From positions 57,780-121,779 of the forward strand of contig CAZLCX010000003.1 of the NCBI GenBank assembly GCA_964558325.1: DNA of 64,000 nucleotides. Direction: 5' to 3'. A program made the position numbers and the translations under genes. Each line of letters starts with the position of its first letter. Position 1 is the first letter of the stretch. The notes beneath the pieces were generated by a model. The model was given only the letters and a program-made list of their open reading frames with translations. It was not told where the DNA came from and searched no databases. This stretch comes from Halonatronomonas sp964558325 (GTDB taxonomy: Bacteria > Bacillota > Halanaerobiia > Halanaerobiales > Halarsenatibacteraceae). Positions 43,508 through 50,697 of the stretch are shown here, in pieces.

Positions 43508-45574
43508 TTACTCCTCTTCTTCCCTGGCAGCCTTTATAACATCTTCAGCTTCCTTTTCAGGGACCCGGTCATAATGGGAGAATTCCATGGCAAAACTACC
43601 ATAACCACCGGTCAGTGATTTAAGCTCAGTAGCATAGGTAAACATCTCTGCCTGGGGAACCTGGGCTTTAATAATCTGCTTGCCGTTATCAGGGTCCATC
43701 CCCTGAATTCTTCCCCGGCGGGAGTTGAAATCCCCCATGATATCTCCCATATACTCTTCAGGCACAGTTACCTTAACATCCATAATCGGTTCAAGTAAAA
43801 CAGGTCTGGCCTGCTCTAAAGCCTTCTTAAATGCTTTAGAACCGGCAATCTTAAATGCCATTTCAGATGAATCAACATCGTGATAGGAACCATCATATAA
43901 TGTGACTTTAAAATCTACAACTGGGAAACCGGCCAGGACACCATCTGAGCTGGCCTCTTCAATTCCTTTCTCAACGGCAGGAATATACTGACTGGGGATT
44001 GCCCCTCCGAAGATCTCTTCTTCAAATTCAAAGCCAGAACCAGAGGATAACGGCTCCACTCTCATCATAACATGGCCATACTGTCCCCGGCCGCCAGACT
44101 GTTTTTTATATTTCTCTTCAACCTCAACCTTAGTCTGGATAGTCTCTCTATATTCAACACTTGGAACACCGGTCACAAAACTAACATCAAATTTCTCCTG
44201 GCAGATCTTCTTAATTACATCTAAGTGAACAGTTCCCATTCCATGAACCAGCAGCTCCTTGGTCGCCCGATTATATTCAACTTTAAAGGTTAAATCCTCT
44301 AAGGCATACCTGTTAATCGCATCCGACATCTTATCTTCAGCCTGACCATCAGCTGGCATAACCTTCTTAACAAGCATCGGGGTAGGTAATTCAAGTGATG
44401 CCAGTTTAATCTCATTATCTGGATTGGTAATGGTATCAGATGTCTCAATTTCATCAATTTTAGCCACTGCCCCAATCTCGCCGGCAACTAACTCATCGAC
44501 CTCTATCTGCTCTGAACCATTTAACTTATAAAACTTAGTAGTCCGAATATCAATATCCCGATTTGATATATATAAATCACTATCTTTATTTATCTTACCA
44601 CTATAAATCCTAAAGATTGATAATTTACCAATGTAAGGGTCAACCATTGTCTTGCCAACTCTGGCAATTAATGGGTCCTCTTCATTAAACTCAACCTCTA
44701 ATTCATTGCCCTCAGTATCCTTTAAAGGCCTGGTCATAGCAGCATTAGGATTAAGCCTGATAATATAATCAAAGGCTTCCTTAACTCCAGAATTAATAGT
44801 TGCCACACCAGAAAATACTGGCACCGCAGTATTGTTGGCTACTGCAGTAAATAATGTATTGGTAATTTCTTCATCAGTAATCTTTTCATCTTCTAAATAT
44901 TTCATCATTAACTCATCATCAGATTCAACTACACCTTCAATTAATTCCAGGTAATATTCATCATAGATATCCTGGTACTGATCAGGAATTGGGCTTCTAT
45001 TTCCATCGTTATCTATATACTCCTCAGTTAAAAGATTAATAACTCCACTGTAATCATCACCTAAACCGGCCGGTACCGTCATTGGGATTAAAGGTACCTC
45101 ACTAAAAGCCTGTAATTCAGCAAATAGTCTATCAAATTCTATTCCCTCTTTATCCAACTTATTAATAAATATAAATCTGGACAGTTCATCTTTTCCAGCT
45201 CTGTCCCAGACATAATTTGTATTAACCTGAATTCCACTGCTGCCATCAATTAAAACTATTGCACCTTCAACCATGCTAAAGGCGCTGGCTACTTCTCCTC
45301 TAAAATCTGCATATCCTGGAGTATCAATTAAATTGACTTCTTTATTATTCCAGGGAAAAGAGAAATAGGAATTAGTAATCGAATACTGCTGCTTTTTTTC
45401 TACAGGGGTAAAATCTGAAGCTGTATTTCCTTTTTCAACGGTGCCTGCCTCTTTTTTCTTACCGGCATTTACTAACACCATTTCGTTAAAAGTAGTCTTT
45501 CCTGCTCCCCCGTGAGAAACTAGTGCGAGGTTTTTAATGTTCTTTGTCTGATATTTGGACAATCTTAACACCAA
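43508..45574 (-). CDS. Elongation factor G-like GTPase (EF-G2 type)
   Basis: A 688-residue five-domain protein resembling EF-G but of the second, non-canonical type. The P-loop is SHGGAGKTTF (about 20-29), not AHIDAGKTT. Switch II is DTPGYADF (about 78-85), with Tyr in place of the catalytic His of EF-G. NKLD (about 139) is normal. Domain IV (GRGQYGHVMMRVEP; GVLAGFPVVDFKVTLYDGSYHDVDSSEMAF) and domain V are present. Such paralogues have been found with weak or different ribosome activity; the main fusA is presumably elsewhere. Start: GTG 45574 or TTG 45565; the former may lie inside the ribosome site. Confidence 0.9.
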   Translation of the reverse strand: MVLRLSKYQTKNIKNLALVSHGGAGKTTFNEMVLVNAGKKKEAGTVEKGNTASDFTPVEKKQQYSITNSYFSFPWNNKEVNLIDTPGYADFRGEVASAFSMVEGAIVLIDGSSGIQVNTNYVWDRAGKDELSRFIFINKLDKEGIEFDRLFAELQAFSEVPLIPMTVPAGLGDDYSGVINLLTEEYIDNDGNRSPIPDQYQDIYDEYYLELIEGVVESDDELMMKYLEDEKITDEEITNTLFTAVANNTAVPVFSGVATINSGVKEAFDYIIRLNPNAAMTRPLKDTEGNELEVEFNEEDPLIARVGKTMVDPYIGKLSIFRIYSGKINKDSDLYISNRDIDIRTTKFYKLNGSEQIEVDELVAGEIGAVAKIDEIETSDTITNPDNEIKLASLELPTPMLVKKVMPADGQAEDKMSDAINRYALEDLTFKVEYNRATKELLVHGMGTVHLDVIKKICQEKFDVSFVTGVPSVEYRETIQTKVEVEEKYKKQSGGRGQYGHVMMRVEPLSSGSGFEFEEEIFGGAIPSQYIPAVEKGIEEASSDGVLAGFPVVDFKVTLYDGSYHDVDSSEMAFKIAGSKAFKKALEQARPVLLEPIMDVKVTVPEEYMGDIMGDFNSRRGRIQGMDPDNGKQIIKAQVPQAEMFTYATELKSLTGGYGSFAMEFSHYDRVPEKEAEDVIKAAREEEE

Positions 45575-45628
45575 CCTTTCCCTTTATTAATAATTTAATA
45601 TAATTTAACATCTGATTGTTATTTATTT

Positions 45629-45658
45629 ATTCTATATCGTTCTGTTTAATTCCTGCAA
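45629..45658 (-). promoter_or_regulatory. Promoter of the EF-G-like gene
   Basis: TTGCAG (45658-45653), 18-nt spacer and TAGAAT (45634-45629) on the minus strand, about 55 bp before the start codon. Confidence 0.55.
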
Positions 45659-45756
45659 AATTGTTAATTTAATTTCAGATTTTTATTATTATTCAGTAGT
45701 AAGCTATTAAATCAGGCTAAGAAATAATAATTAACGACTAAAAAACCTGTCAGTAA

Positions 45757-45794
45757 TAAAAAATCCTCACCAGAATTTTTATTCCAGTCAGGAT
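45757..45794 (-). terminator. Rho-independent terminator with no gene directly upstream
   Basis: On the minus strand the arms 45794-45781 and 45776-45763 form a 14-position stem (13 paired, two G-U) with a 4-nt loop, followed by TTTTTT. The nearest protein gene upstream (ending at 46223) already has a terminator at 46150-46188, so this one must serve readthrough or a transcript that starts inside 45800-46150. Confidence 0.75.
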
Positions 45795-46149
45795 ATCAAG
45801 TTTAGATTAAATTAGTTCTAGTTATATCTAATCTAAATTCGGTTTAAATACGCTCCCAATACCTCAAGCCTACTCTCCAGCATTAATTAAAATATACCTC
45901 TACTCCAGATATCCTGCGGGAATGCTCCGGCTCTCCTCCGGGGGTCCTCCGGCTTTCCTGCGGGAATGCTCCGGCTTTTCTGCGGGATTGCTCCAGAATT
46001 GCTTAAAAATTAAACTTAATTTTTATTATAAATCTAGATAAACCAGAATAAATCCAGAAAGTCAATAAAAGCTTATCAAAACAAATTTATCTCTTATTTA
46101 AATTATATCATCAAAATAATAAGTAAGTAAATAGCCGCCTAGTGCAAAT
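45795..46149. other. Gene-free interval between two terminators
   Basis: No protein gene can be supported here. It holds a 9-bp inverted repeat (45801-45809 with 45829-45837), the 11-nt repeat array (45903-46001) and AT-rich flanks. On the minus strand TTGACT (46065-46060), a 17-nt spacer and TTTATC (46042-46037) form a weak promoter. A minus-strand RNA from about 46030 to the terminator at 45757 would be about 270 nt and would contain the whole repeat array. This RNA is a hypothesis. Confidence 0.4.
45903..46001. repeat. Tandem array of nine 11-nt units
   Basis: Nine head-to-tail units of exactly 11 nt fit CTSCRGNNNTN: positions 1 (C), 2 (T), 4 (C), 6 (G) and 10 (T) are invariant, the rest vary. 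Pairs of units also give a 22-nt period (45914-45935 nearly equals 45958-45979). The array is GC-rich in an otherwise AT-rich gap. The 11-nt period is close to one DNA turn and excludes a continuous coding repeat. A three-unit relative lies at 3760-3792. Confidence 0.8.
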
Positions 46150-46188
46150 AAAAAAACTGACTGAAATTTTTACCTCCAGCCAGTTTTT
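46150..46188 (-). terminator. Terminator of the sugar dehydrogenase / repeat protein operon
   Basis: AAAAACTGGCTG (46188-46177) pairs with CAGTCAGTTTTT (46163-46152) on the minus strand with one G-U pair, followed by more T. It lies 35 bp after the stop of the repeat-protein gene. Confidence 0.8.
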
Positions 46189-46222
46189 AAATAATCCATT
46201 AAAATTATGGTCCTGTTAAAAA

Positions 46223-46693
46223 TTAAAATATAGGACCAGCAATATAGTCAATATTCTTGCCGGCAGAAGCATTAAGGTTGCCTTTATCAATATAACTTTC
46301 AATGGTAGAGCTATTATTGGCAAAAACTATTTTACCATTAGGAGCACTGAGATTAACAGAAGCATTACCAGTTATTTTATCACCGAAATATACATAAATA
46401 TCACCGGTTTCAGCAGTTAAGTTAATAGTTGAGGTACCTGCAATCTGTTCTTCAAATCTAATATAAATATCCCCGGATTCTGAAACATGTTCAATGCTGG
46501 CATTTCCGGCAATCTGACGCTGATATTCACGATAGATATTTTCATCTCTCAGATCAGAACTCTGACCAGTTGTAACTTGTTCTTCCTTAACTTCAGGCTG
46601 ATCAGGCATATTTAAGTCATCATCTGGAAATCCACCTGCTCCATAACCAAAAATCAACACTAAAGCAATAAATACAGCAACTAGCTTTTCCAC
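46223..46693 (-). CDS. Secreted protein with three 23-residue repeats
   Basis: A 156-residue protein of unknown function. Residues 1-20 form a signal peptide (MEKLVAVFIALVLIFGYGAG), followed by an acidic linker (23-50). Three contiguous repeats of exactly 23 residues follow at 53-75, 76-98 and 99-121, with the pattern IYxxFxxxIxGxxxxxxxxxxGD; a degenerate fourth runs on from 122. The alternating pattern suggests stacked beta strands, like a short beta-solenoid or DUF4097-type adhesin fold. The start is GTG after GGTGGGTG. It is 12 bp after the sugar dehydrogenase gene, also secreted, and the two probably form an operon. Confidence 0.75.
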   Translation of the reverse strand: MEKLVAVFIALVLIFGYGAGGFPDDDLNMPDQPEVKEEQVTTGQSSDLRDENIYREYQRQIAGNASIEHVSESGDIYIRFEEQIAGTSTINLTAETGDIYVYFGDKITGNASVNLSAPNGKIVFANNSSTIESYIDKGNLNASAGKNIDYIAGPIF

Positions 46694-46705
46694 TTTTCAC
46701 CCACC

Positions 46706-47869
46706 TTAGTCAATTATTATCCGATATATCTGATCATCTCCTTCTAGAGGACTCCCCCGACCGTCTCTATTACTGGTTAGAATATAGAGATTGCCATCAG
46801 GACCTCTATTCACATCCCTTAAACGGCCAAATCTCCCGGAAGAACTTTCCTCAGCAAACCAGCGCTCTATCCCATTAACATTATACTCATCTTGAGTAAC
46901 CTCTTCAAGGGATACCCTGATCAGGGCCCTGCTCCTTAAAGTAGCTATAAATAGATCATTTCCAACAAACTCAGCTCCAGATGGCGGCACAGAATCAGGC
47001 CACATTATTAGAGGGTCTAAATACTTACCATCTCCAAAATAACCAATCCTTTCTGGCCAGCCGTAATTGCCGCCAGGCTCAATTACTTTAACCATATCTT
47101 TATTCTGAAGTCCCTCCTCTCCAGATGGCCCATGGTCACTAATAAATAATACCCCCTCTTGATTCCAGGCAAGTCCCTGGGGATTTCTGTGACCAAGACT
47201 ATAGACATATGAATCTTCAAAGGGGTTATCCTCTGGGATTGTCCCATCAGGATTAAGTCTTAAAATCTTACCGGCCAGTGAATCCAGATCCTGGGCTAAC
47301 TGCCGCTGCCAGGTATCACCGGTAGTAGCATATAATTTCTTATCTGGTCCAAACTTTATCCTGCCGCCGTTATGATTCTGCCCGGCAGGAATTTCATCTA
47401 AAATAACCTCTTCATCACCGGCAGTATCTCCATTATCAGTTAGTCTTGAGATTCTATTATAATAGTCCCCGGCCTGATTCTGATAGGTATACATTATATA
47501 CAGATAGGGTTCTTCAGGAAAATCAGGATGGTAATCGATTCCCATCAAGCCACCCTCTCCATAATGAGCGGCATCTATATCAGCATAGAGATCTGATCTG
47601 AGTTCACCATTTTTAATCAACCTTATCCGGCCTGGCCTTTCCGTAACTAAAGCCCGGTCTGATTCAGGTAAAAAGATTAACTGCCAGGGTATCTCCAGAT
47701 CCTGGACCCAGCTTTCAACTTCAATCCCCTCTGGTTCATAGATAAACTCTTCTTCAACATCCTGGGGAACTTCACCAACCTCAATGGCAGCTCCTGCAGA
47801 TGAACTGGCAAAAACTAAGCCAATAACCAGTAAAATAATTGAGAGATAATTAATTTTATTTTTCAACAT
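46706..47869 (-). CDS. Exported PQQ-dependent sugar dehydrogenase-like protein
   Basis: A 387-residue protein with a signal peptide (about 1-28, ending ASSSAGAA) and a six-bladed propeller of the soluble glucose/sorbosone dehydrogenase family. Family segments: IPWQLIFLPESDRALVTERPG (about 60-80), GEGGLMGIDYHPDF (about 104-117), GQNHNGGRIKFGPD (about 163-176), GHRNPQGLAWN (about 226-236), DHGPSGEEGLQNKDM (about 245) and GGNYGWPE (about 267-274). Relatives oxidise aldose sugars with PQQ; whether this organism makes PQQ cannot be judged here, and some relatives use other cofactors. Confidence 0.85.
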   Translation of the reverse strand: MLKNKINYLSIILLVIGLVFASSSAGAAIEVGEVPQDVEEEFIYEPEGIEVESWVQDLEIPWQLIFLPESDRALVTERPGRIRLIKNGELRSDLYADIDAAHYGEGGLMGIDYHPDFPEEPYLYIMYTYQNQAGDYYNRISRLTDNGDTAGDEEVILDEIPAGQNHNGGRIKFGPDKKLYATTGDTWQRQLAQDLDSLAGKILRLNPDGTIPEDNPFEDSYVYSLGHRNPQGLAWNQEGVLFISDHGPSGEEGLQNKDMVKVIEPGGNYGWPERIGYFGDGKYLDPLIMWPDSVPPSGAEFVGNDLFIATLRSRALIRVSLEEVTQDEYNVNGIERWFAEESSSGRFGRLRDVNRGPDGNLYILTSNRDGRGSPLEGDDQIYRIIID

Positions 47870-47969
47870 TTATCTCACCTCTTCTAATTTTAGCTTCTGA
47901 CTTAATTTTATAAAATTTCCAGGCAGATTAATGTTAAAACTGCAACAAAATATTCTGCAAATTATTCTC

Positions 47970-47999
47970 TGGACAATTAGTCTTTATAATTGATATAAT
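47970..47999 (+). promoter_or_regulatory. Promoter of mnmH
   Basis: TGGACA (47970-47975), 18-nt spacer and TATAAT (47994-47999), 21 bp before the ATG, with AGGAGG between. Confidence 0.6.
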
Positions 48000-48020
48000 A
48001 AATATCAGGAGGAATTTTGA

Positions 48021-49082
48021 ATGAATTACTTTTCAAAAGCAGTTAATCCAGATAAAAATACATTATTTATAGATGTGAGATCCCCTGCAGAATTTAAAGA
48101 AGCAACTATCCCTGGTGCTATTAATATTCCTGTCTTTTCCAATCAGGAAAGGGCTGAAGTCGGCAGAATTTATCATCAGCAGGGAAAGAAGGCAGCCAGA
48201 TTAAAGGGAGTAGAATTTCTCTCGCCAAAGTTGCCTGATTACATGGAGAAACTAAATCAACTTACCGAAAAGTACAAAACTTTAATTGCCTTCTGCGCCA
48301 GAGGCGGCATGCGCTCTGAAGCCCTGGTAACTCTGGCCAGCCTGGCTGGAATTAAGCTCAATAAATATCCTGGTGGTTATAAATCCTACCGTCAGAAAGT
48401 CATTCAGGAATTAAAAGACTTTCAGCTAAATTCAAAACTGGTAGTTCTCCACGGCCATACTGGAGTCGGCAAAACTGAGATACTTCATAAATTAAATGAA
48501 AGAGGCTATCCTATCCTTGACTTAGAAAAACTTGCCGGTCACAGGGGCTCAGCCTTTGGCAGCATTGGCCTGGATGGAACCCATAACCAGAAAAAATTTG
48601 ATTCTCTCTTATTAAATAAATTAGAAAAGATTAATGGTAGTAAATATATTTTCTTAGAATCTGAGAGTAAAAGAATCGGTTATTCAGTCCTGCCTGATTT
48701 TCTTTTAGAAGCCATGGAATCTGGCATTCATATCTTAGTCCGTTCCAGTCTGGAAGCCAGAGTAGCCAGGATCTATCAGGAATACAGCCATGAATATGAA
48801 AGCAATTCAGAAGAATTCAAGGAAAGAGTCAGAGAGTCTCTAGCAGGTATCGATAAATATCTAATCAGAAAGATTGGTAAAGACGGTAAACAAAAGCTTT
48901 TGGATTATCTGGAATCTGGTGATTTCGAAGACTTTATTAAATTAATTCTAACAGGTTATTACGATAAATTCTACAGTTATGCCGAAAAACATCAGCCAGA
49001 TTTTGACCTCTCTTTATTTGATGACTCTACTGATAAACTGACAGAGATGATTATAAATTTTATCGAGGAATACCAGTTATAA
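48021..49082 (+). CDS. mnmH: tRNA 2-selenouridine synthase
   Basis: A 353-residue MnmH (SelU) that converts 2-thiouridine at the wobble position to 2-selenouridine using selenophosphate. The N-terminal rhodanese domain (about 1-130) has DVRSPAEFKEATIPGAINIP and the catalytic Cys in LIAFCARGGMRSEAL (about 94-108). The C-terminal part has a P-loop, VLHGHTGVGKTEIL (about 141-154), and the HRGSAFGSIG segment (about 173-182). It is good evidence that the organism uses selenium, which fits the yedE cluster at 3868-6837. No selD is in the window. Confidence 0.95.
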   Translation: MNYFSKAVNPDKNTLFIDVRSPAEFKEATIPGAINIPVFSNQERAEVGRIYHQQGKKAARLKGVEFLSPKLPDYMEKLNQLTEKYKTLIAFCARGGMRSEALVTLASLAGIKLNKYPGGYKSYRQKVIQELKDFQLNSKLVVLHGHTGVGKTEILHKLNERGYPILDLEKLAGHRGSAFGSIGLDGTHNQKKFDSLLLNKLEKINGSKYIFLESESKRIGYSVLPDFLLEAMESGIHILVRSSLEARVARIYQEYSHEYESNSEEFKERVRESLAGIDKYLIRKIGKDGKQKLLDYLESGDFEDFIKLILTGYYDKFYSYAEKHQPDFDLSLFDDSTDKLTEMIINFIEEYQL

Positions 49083-49128
49083 ACTATCTCAGAGAACTAT
49101 AAAAATATCCTGATAGGGGTTGATTAAA

Positions 49129-49743
49129 ATTTGTGGAAGATATTTTTTAAAAATGGATGCTAAATTAATGGCCCAACTCTTTAATGCTATCCTGGCCGAA
49201 GAACCATTTAGCTATAATCAAGAAATTTATCCTTCAGAAAAGGCACCTGTAATTATCTACAATCCAGAGGAAGCTGATAGAAAAATTGGCCTGATGCACT
49301 GGGGTTTTAAGACAAATTACTCCTCAAAATTATTAATCAATGCCAGAAGTGAAACCATTGATCAAAAGCCCACCTTTAAGGAATCCTTTTATAAAAGGAG
49401 ATTATTGGTCCCCTTCACAGATTATTTTGAATGGAAGGGCCCGAAGGGTAATAAGACAAAATACAGATTTTCTGTTGAAGACCATGATAAACATGCATTT
49501 GCTGGAATCTATAATAAGTTCAAGCTGGATAACCAGGAGCACTGGAGATTTTCTTTAATTACCACTGAACCAAACCAGAAAGCTGCTGAAATTCATAATC
49601 GAATGCCGGCTATCTTAACTGGGAAAAATTTAAAAACCTGGTTAGACCCTGAGGCAGACATTGCAAATCTCAAAGAAATTTTACAGCCCTATCCAGGCCA
49701 ATTAAAATATCAGGCAGAGGGTCCCCAACAGCTAAGCTTTTAA
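49129..49743 (+). CDS. SRAP (HMCES/YedK) abasic-site protein, probable ATT start
   Basis: A 204-residue SRAP protein that crosslinks to abasic sites in single-stranded DNA. Family motifs: CGRYFLKMDAKLMAQL at the N-terminus, INARSETIDQKPTFKESFYKRRLLVP (about 69-94), YFEWKG (about 98-103), FAGIYNKF (about 124) and IHNRMPAIL (about 155-163, with the catalytic His). The catalytic Cys must be residue 2, exposed after Met removal. In the sequence the codon before TGT is ATT (49129), 9 bases after AGGGG. The only standard in-frame start, TTG at 49120, touches the GGGG and would put three residues before Cys. I therefore place the start at ATT. Sequence error in that codon is the alternative. Confidence 0.85.
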   Translation: MCGRYFLKMDAKLMAQLFNAILAEEPFSYNQEIYPSEKAPVIIYNPEEADRKIGLMHWGFKTNYSSKLLINARSETIDQKPTFKESFYKRRLLVPFTDYFEWKGPKGNKTKYRFSVEDHDKHAFAGIYNKFKLDNQEHWRFSLITTEPNQKAAEIHNRMPAILTGKNLKTWLDPEADIANLKEILQPYPGQLKYQAEGPQQLSF

Positions 49744-49760
49744 AATCTGGAGGTGGTCCT

Positions 49761-49982
49761 ATGGGCCTTATCAGAATCTCCAGAGAATATCGCCGTCAAC
49801 CGTCAGAAAGAGTGCTTAAATTTCAGCCTTTAATCAGATATAAAATGAATGTTGATTATAAAATAAAAGACCTGGAAAGCTTAAATAATAAGCAGTCCAG
49901 GCCTTCAGGTAAGTTTAAATTAATTGAGAAAACTAAAGAAGCAGCAGAATTCAGTAATAATTATAATTCTAAAAGTAATTAA
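49761..49982 (+). CDS. Small basic protein of unknown function
   Basis: A 73-residue ORF starting MGLIRISREYRRQPSERVLK, rich in Lys, Arg, Asn and Ser, with no membrane segment or Cys. I do not recognise it. It is supported by a near-perfect ribosome site (GGAGGTGG, 5 bases before ATG) and by its place 17 bp after the SRAP gene on the same strand, which suggests co-expression. Its last codons overlap the convergent gene by 4 bp. The low-complexity C-terminus suggests disorder; nucleic-acid binding is possible but only a guess. Confidence 0.6.
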   Translation: MGLIRISREYRRQPSERVLKFQPLIRYKMNVDYKIKDLESLNNKQSRPSGKFKLIEKTKEAAEFSNNYNSKSN

Positions 49983-50626
49983 TTACTTTCTTCCATAAAA
50001 ATATCAAGATAGTGATTTTCATTAACTATTCTCTTATATTTAATCTCTGAATTTAGTTCACTGACAAAGTTTCCAATCCAATCTGAGTAGAGTAAATGCA
50101 TTAATTCAAGATCTACTCCAGTCTCTTCCCAGAATTCCTGATGGAGTCTGGCTTTATGTTCCCAGATTATCTTATCCTCTGTTTCAGTCGATTCAGATAA
50201 CCTATCACAGGGCATCCGTTCTAAAAAGTAATCATTTAATACCTTAAAAACCTCTTTTAAATTCATTGCAGTCTCAGATTTAACCTGGCCTGCTATATTT
50301 CTGGCCTGATTCCTATAGACCTCTTCTAAAAGCTCTTTATCATTAAATTTATCCTGAAGCCCGCTGACAAGGGCAGCCTCTCTGCTCTGAGCGGAAACAA
50401 TTGCAGTTTCAAGCCAGGGATGAATATTCTCTCCTGAGATTAACTGACTTAAAGGCCTATCATCTTTTAAATCACCATATTCTGCTCTGAGCGGCTCTAG
50501 AATCTCCTCTACTTCAGCCTGGGAATAAACTTCTGAAAAGTTTTTTACTAATTGTCTTTCCCTGGCTTCAATTATCTTAATCTGCTGATATAACCACTCA
50601 TGAATCGGTCCTAAAAATGAACTCAT
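49979..50626 (-). CDS. Helical protein of unknown function
   Basis: A 215-residue protein, predicted mostly alpha-helical and soluble, acidic. It begins MSSFLGPIHEWLYQQIKIIE; other marked segments are HPWLETAIVSAQSREAALVSGL (about 69-90) and WEHKARLHQEFWEETGVDLEL (about 155-175). Two His-rich helices (GPIHEW; HKARLHQEFW) might bind a metal, but nothing proves it. I do not recognise a named family. ATG follows AAAGGGG, and an inverted repeat (50644-50666) lies just upstream. Confidence 0.7.
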   Translation of the reverse strand: MSSFLGPIHEWLYQQIKIIEARERQLVKNFSEVYSQAEVEEILEPLRAEYGDLKDDRPLSQLISGENIHPWLETAIVSAQSREAALVSGLQDKFNDKELLEEVYRNQARNIAGQVKSETAMNLKEVFKVLNDYFLERMPCDRLSESTETEDKIIWEHKARLHQEFWEETGVDLELMHLLYSDWIGNFVSELNSEIKYKRIVNENHYLDIFMEESN

Positions 50627-50643
50627 TGAAAATCCCCTTTCTA

Positions 50644-50666
50644 ATGTTGATTATTATTATCAACAT
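50644..50666. promoter_or_regulatory. Candidate operator, 8-7-8 inverted repeat
   Basis: ATGTTGAT (50644-50651) and its exact complement ATCAACAT (50659-50666) are separated by 7 nt, 18 bp before the start of the unknown gene ending at 49979. The symmetric dyad without a T tail looks more like a protein-binding site than a terminator. Confidence 0.4.
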
Positions 50667-50697
50667 AATATCAGAGATTAAGAATAACTGATATGAC

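Noticed and set aside
45903..46001. CRISPR array
   Set aside because: Units are 11 nt with variable positions inside each unit; there are no 24-37 nt repeats with unique spacers and no cas genes nearby.
49120..49743. SRAP protein starting at TTG 49120
   Set aside because: The TTG touches the ribosome site and would bury the catalytic Cys at residue 5, against the chemistry of the family.
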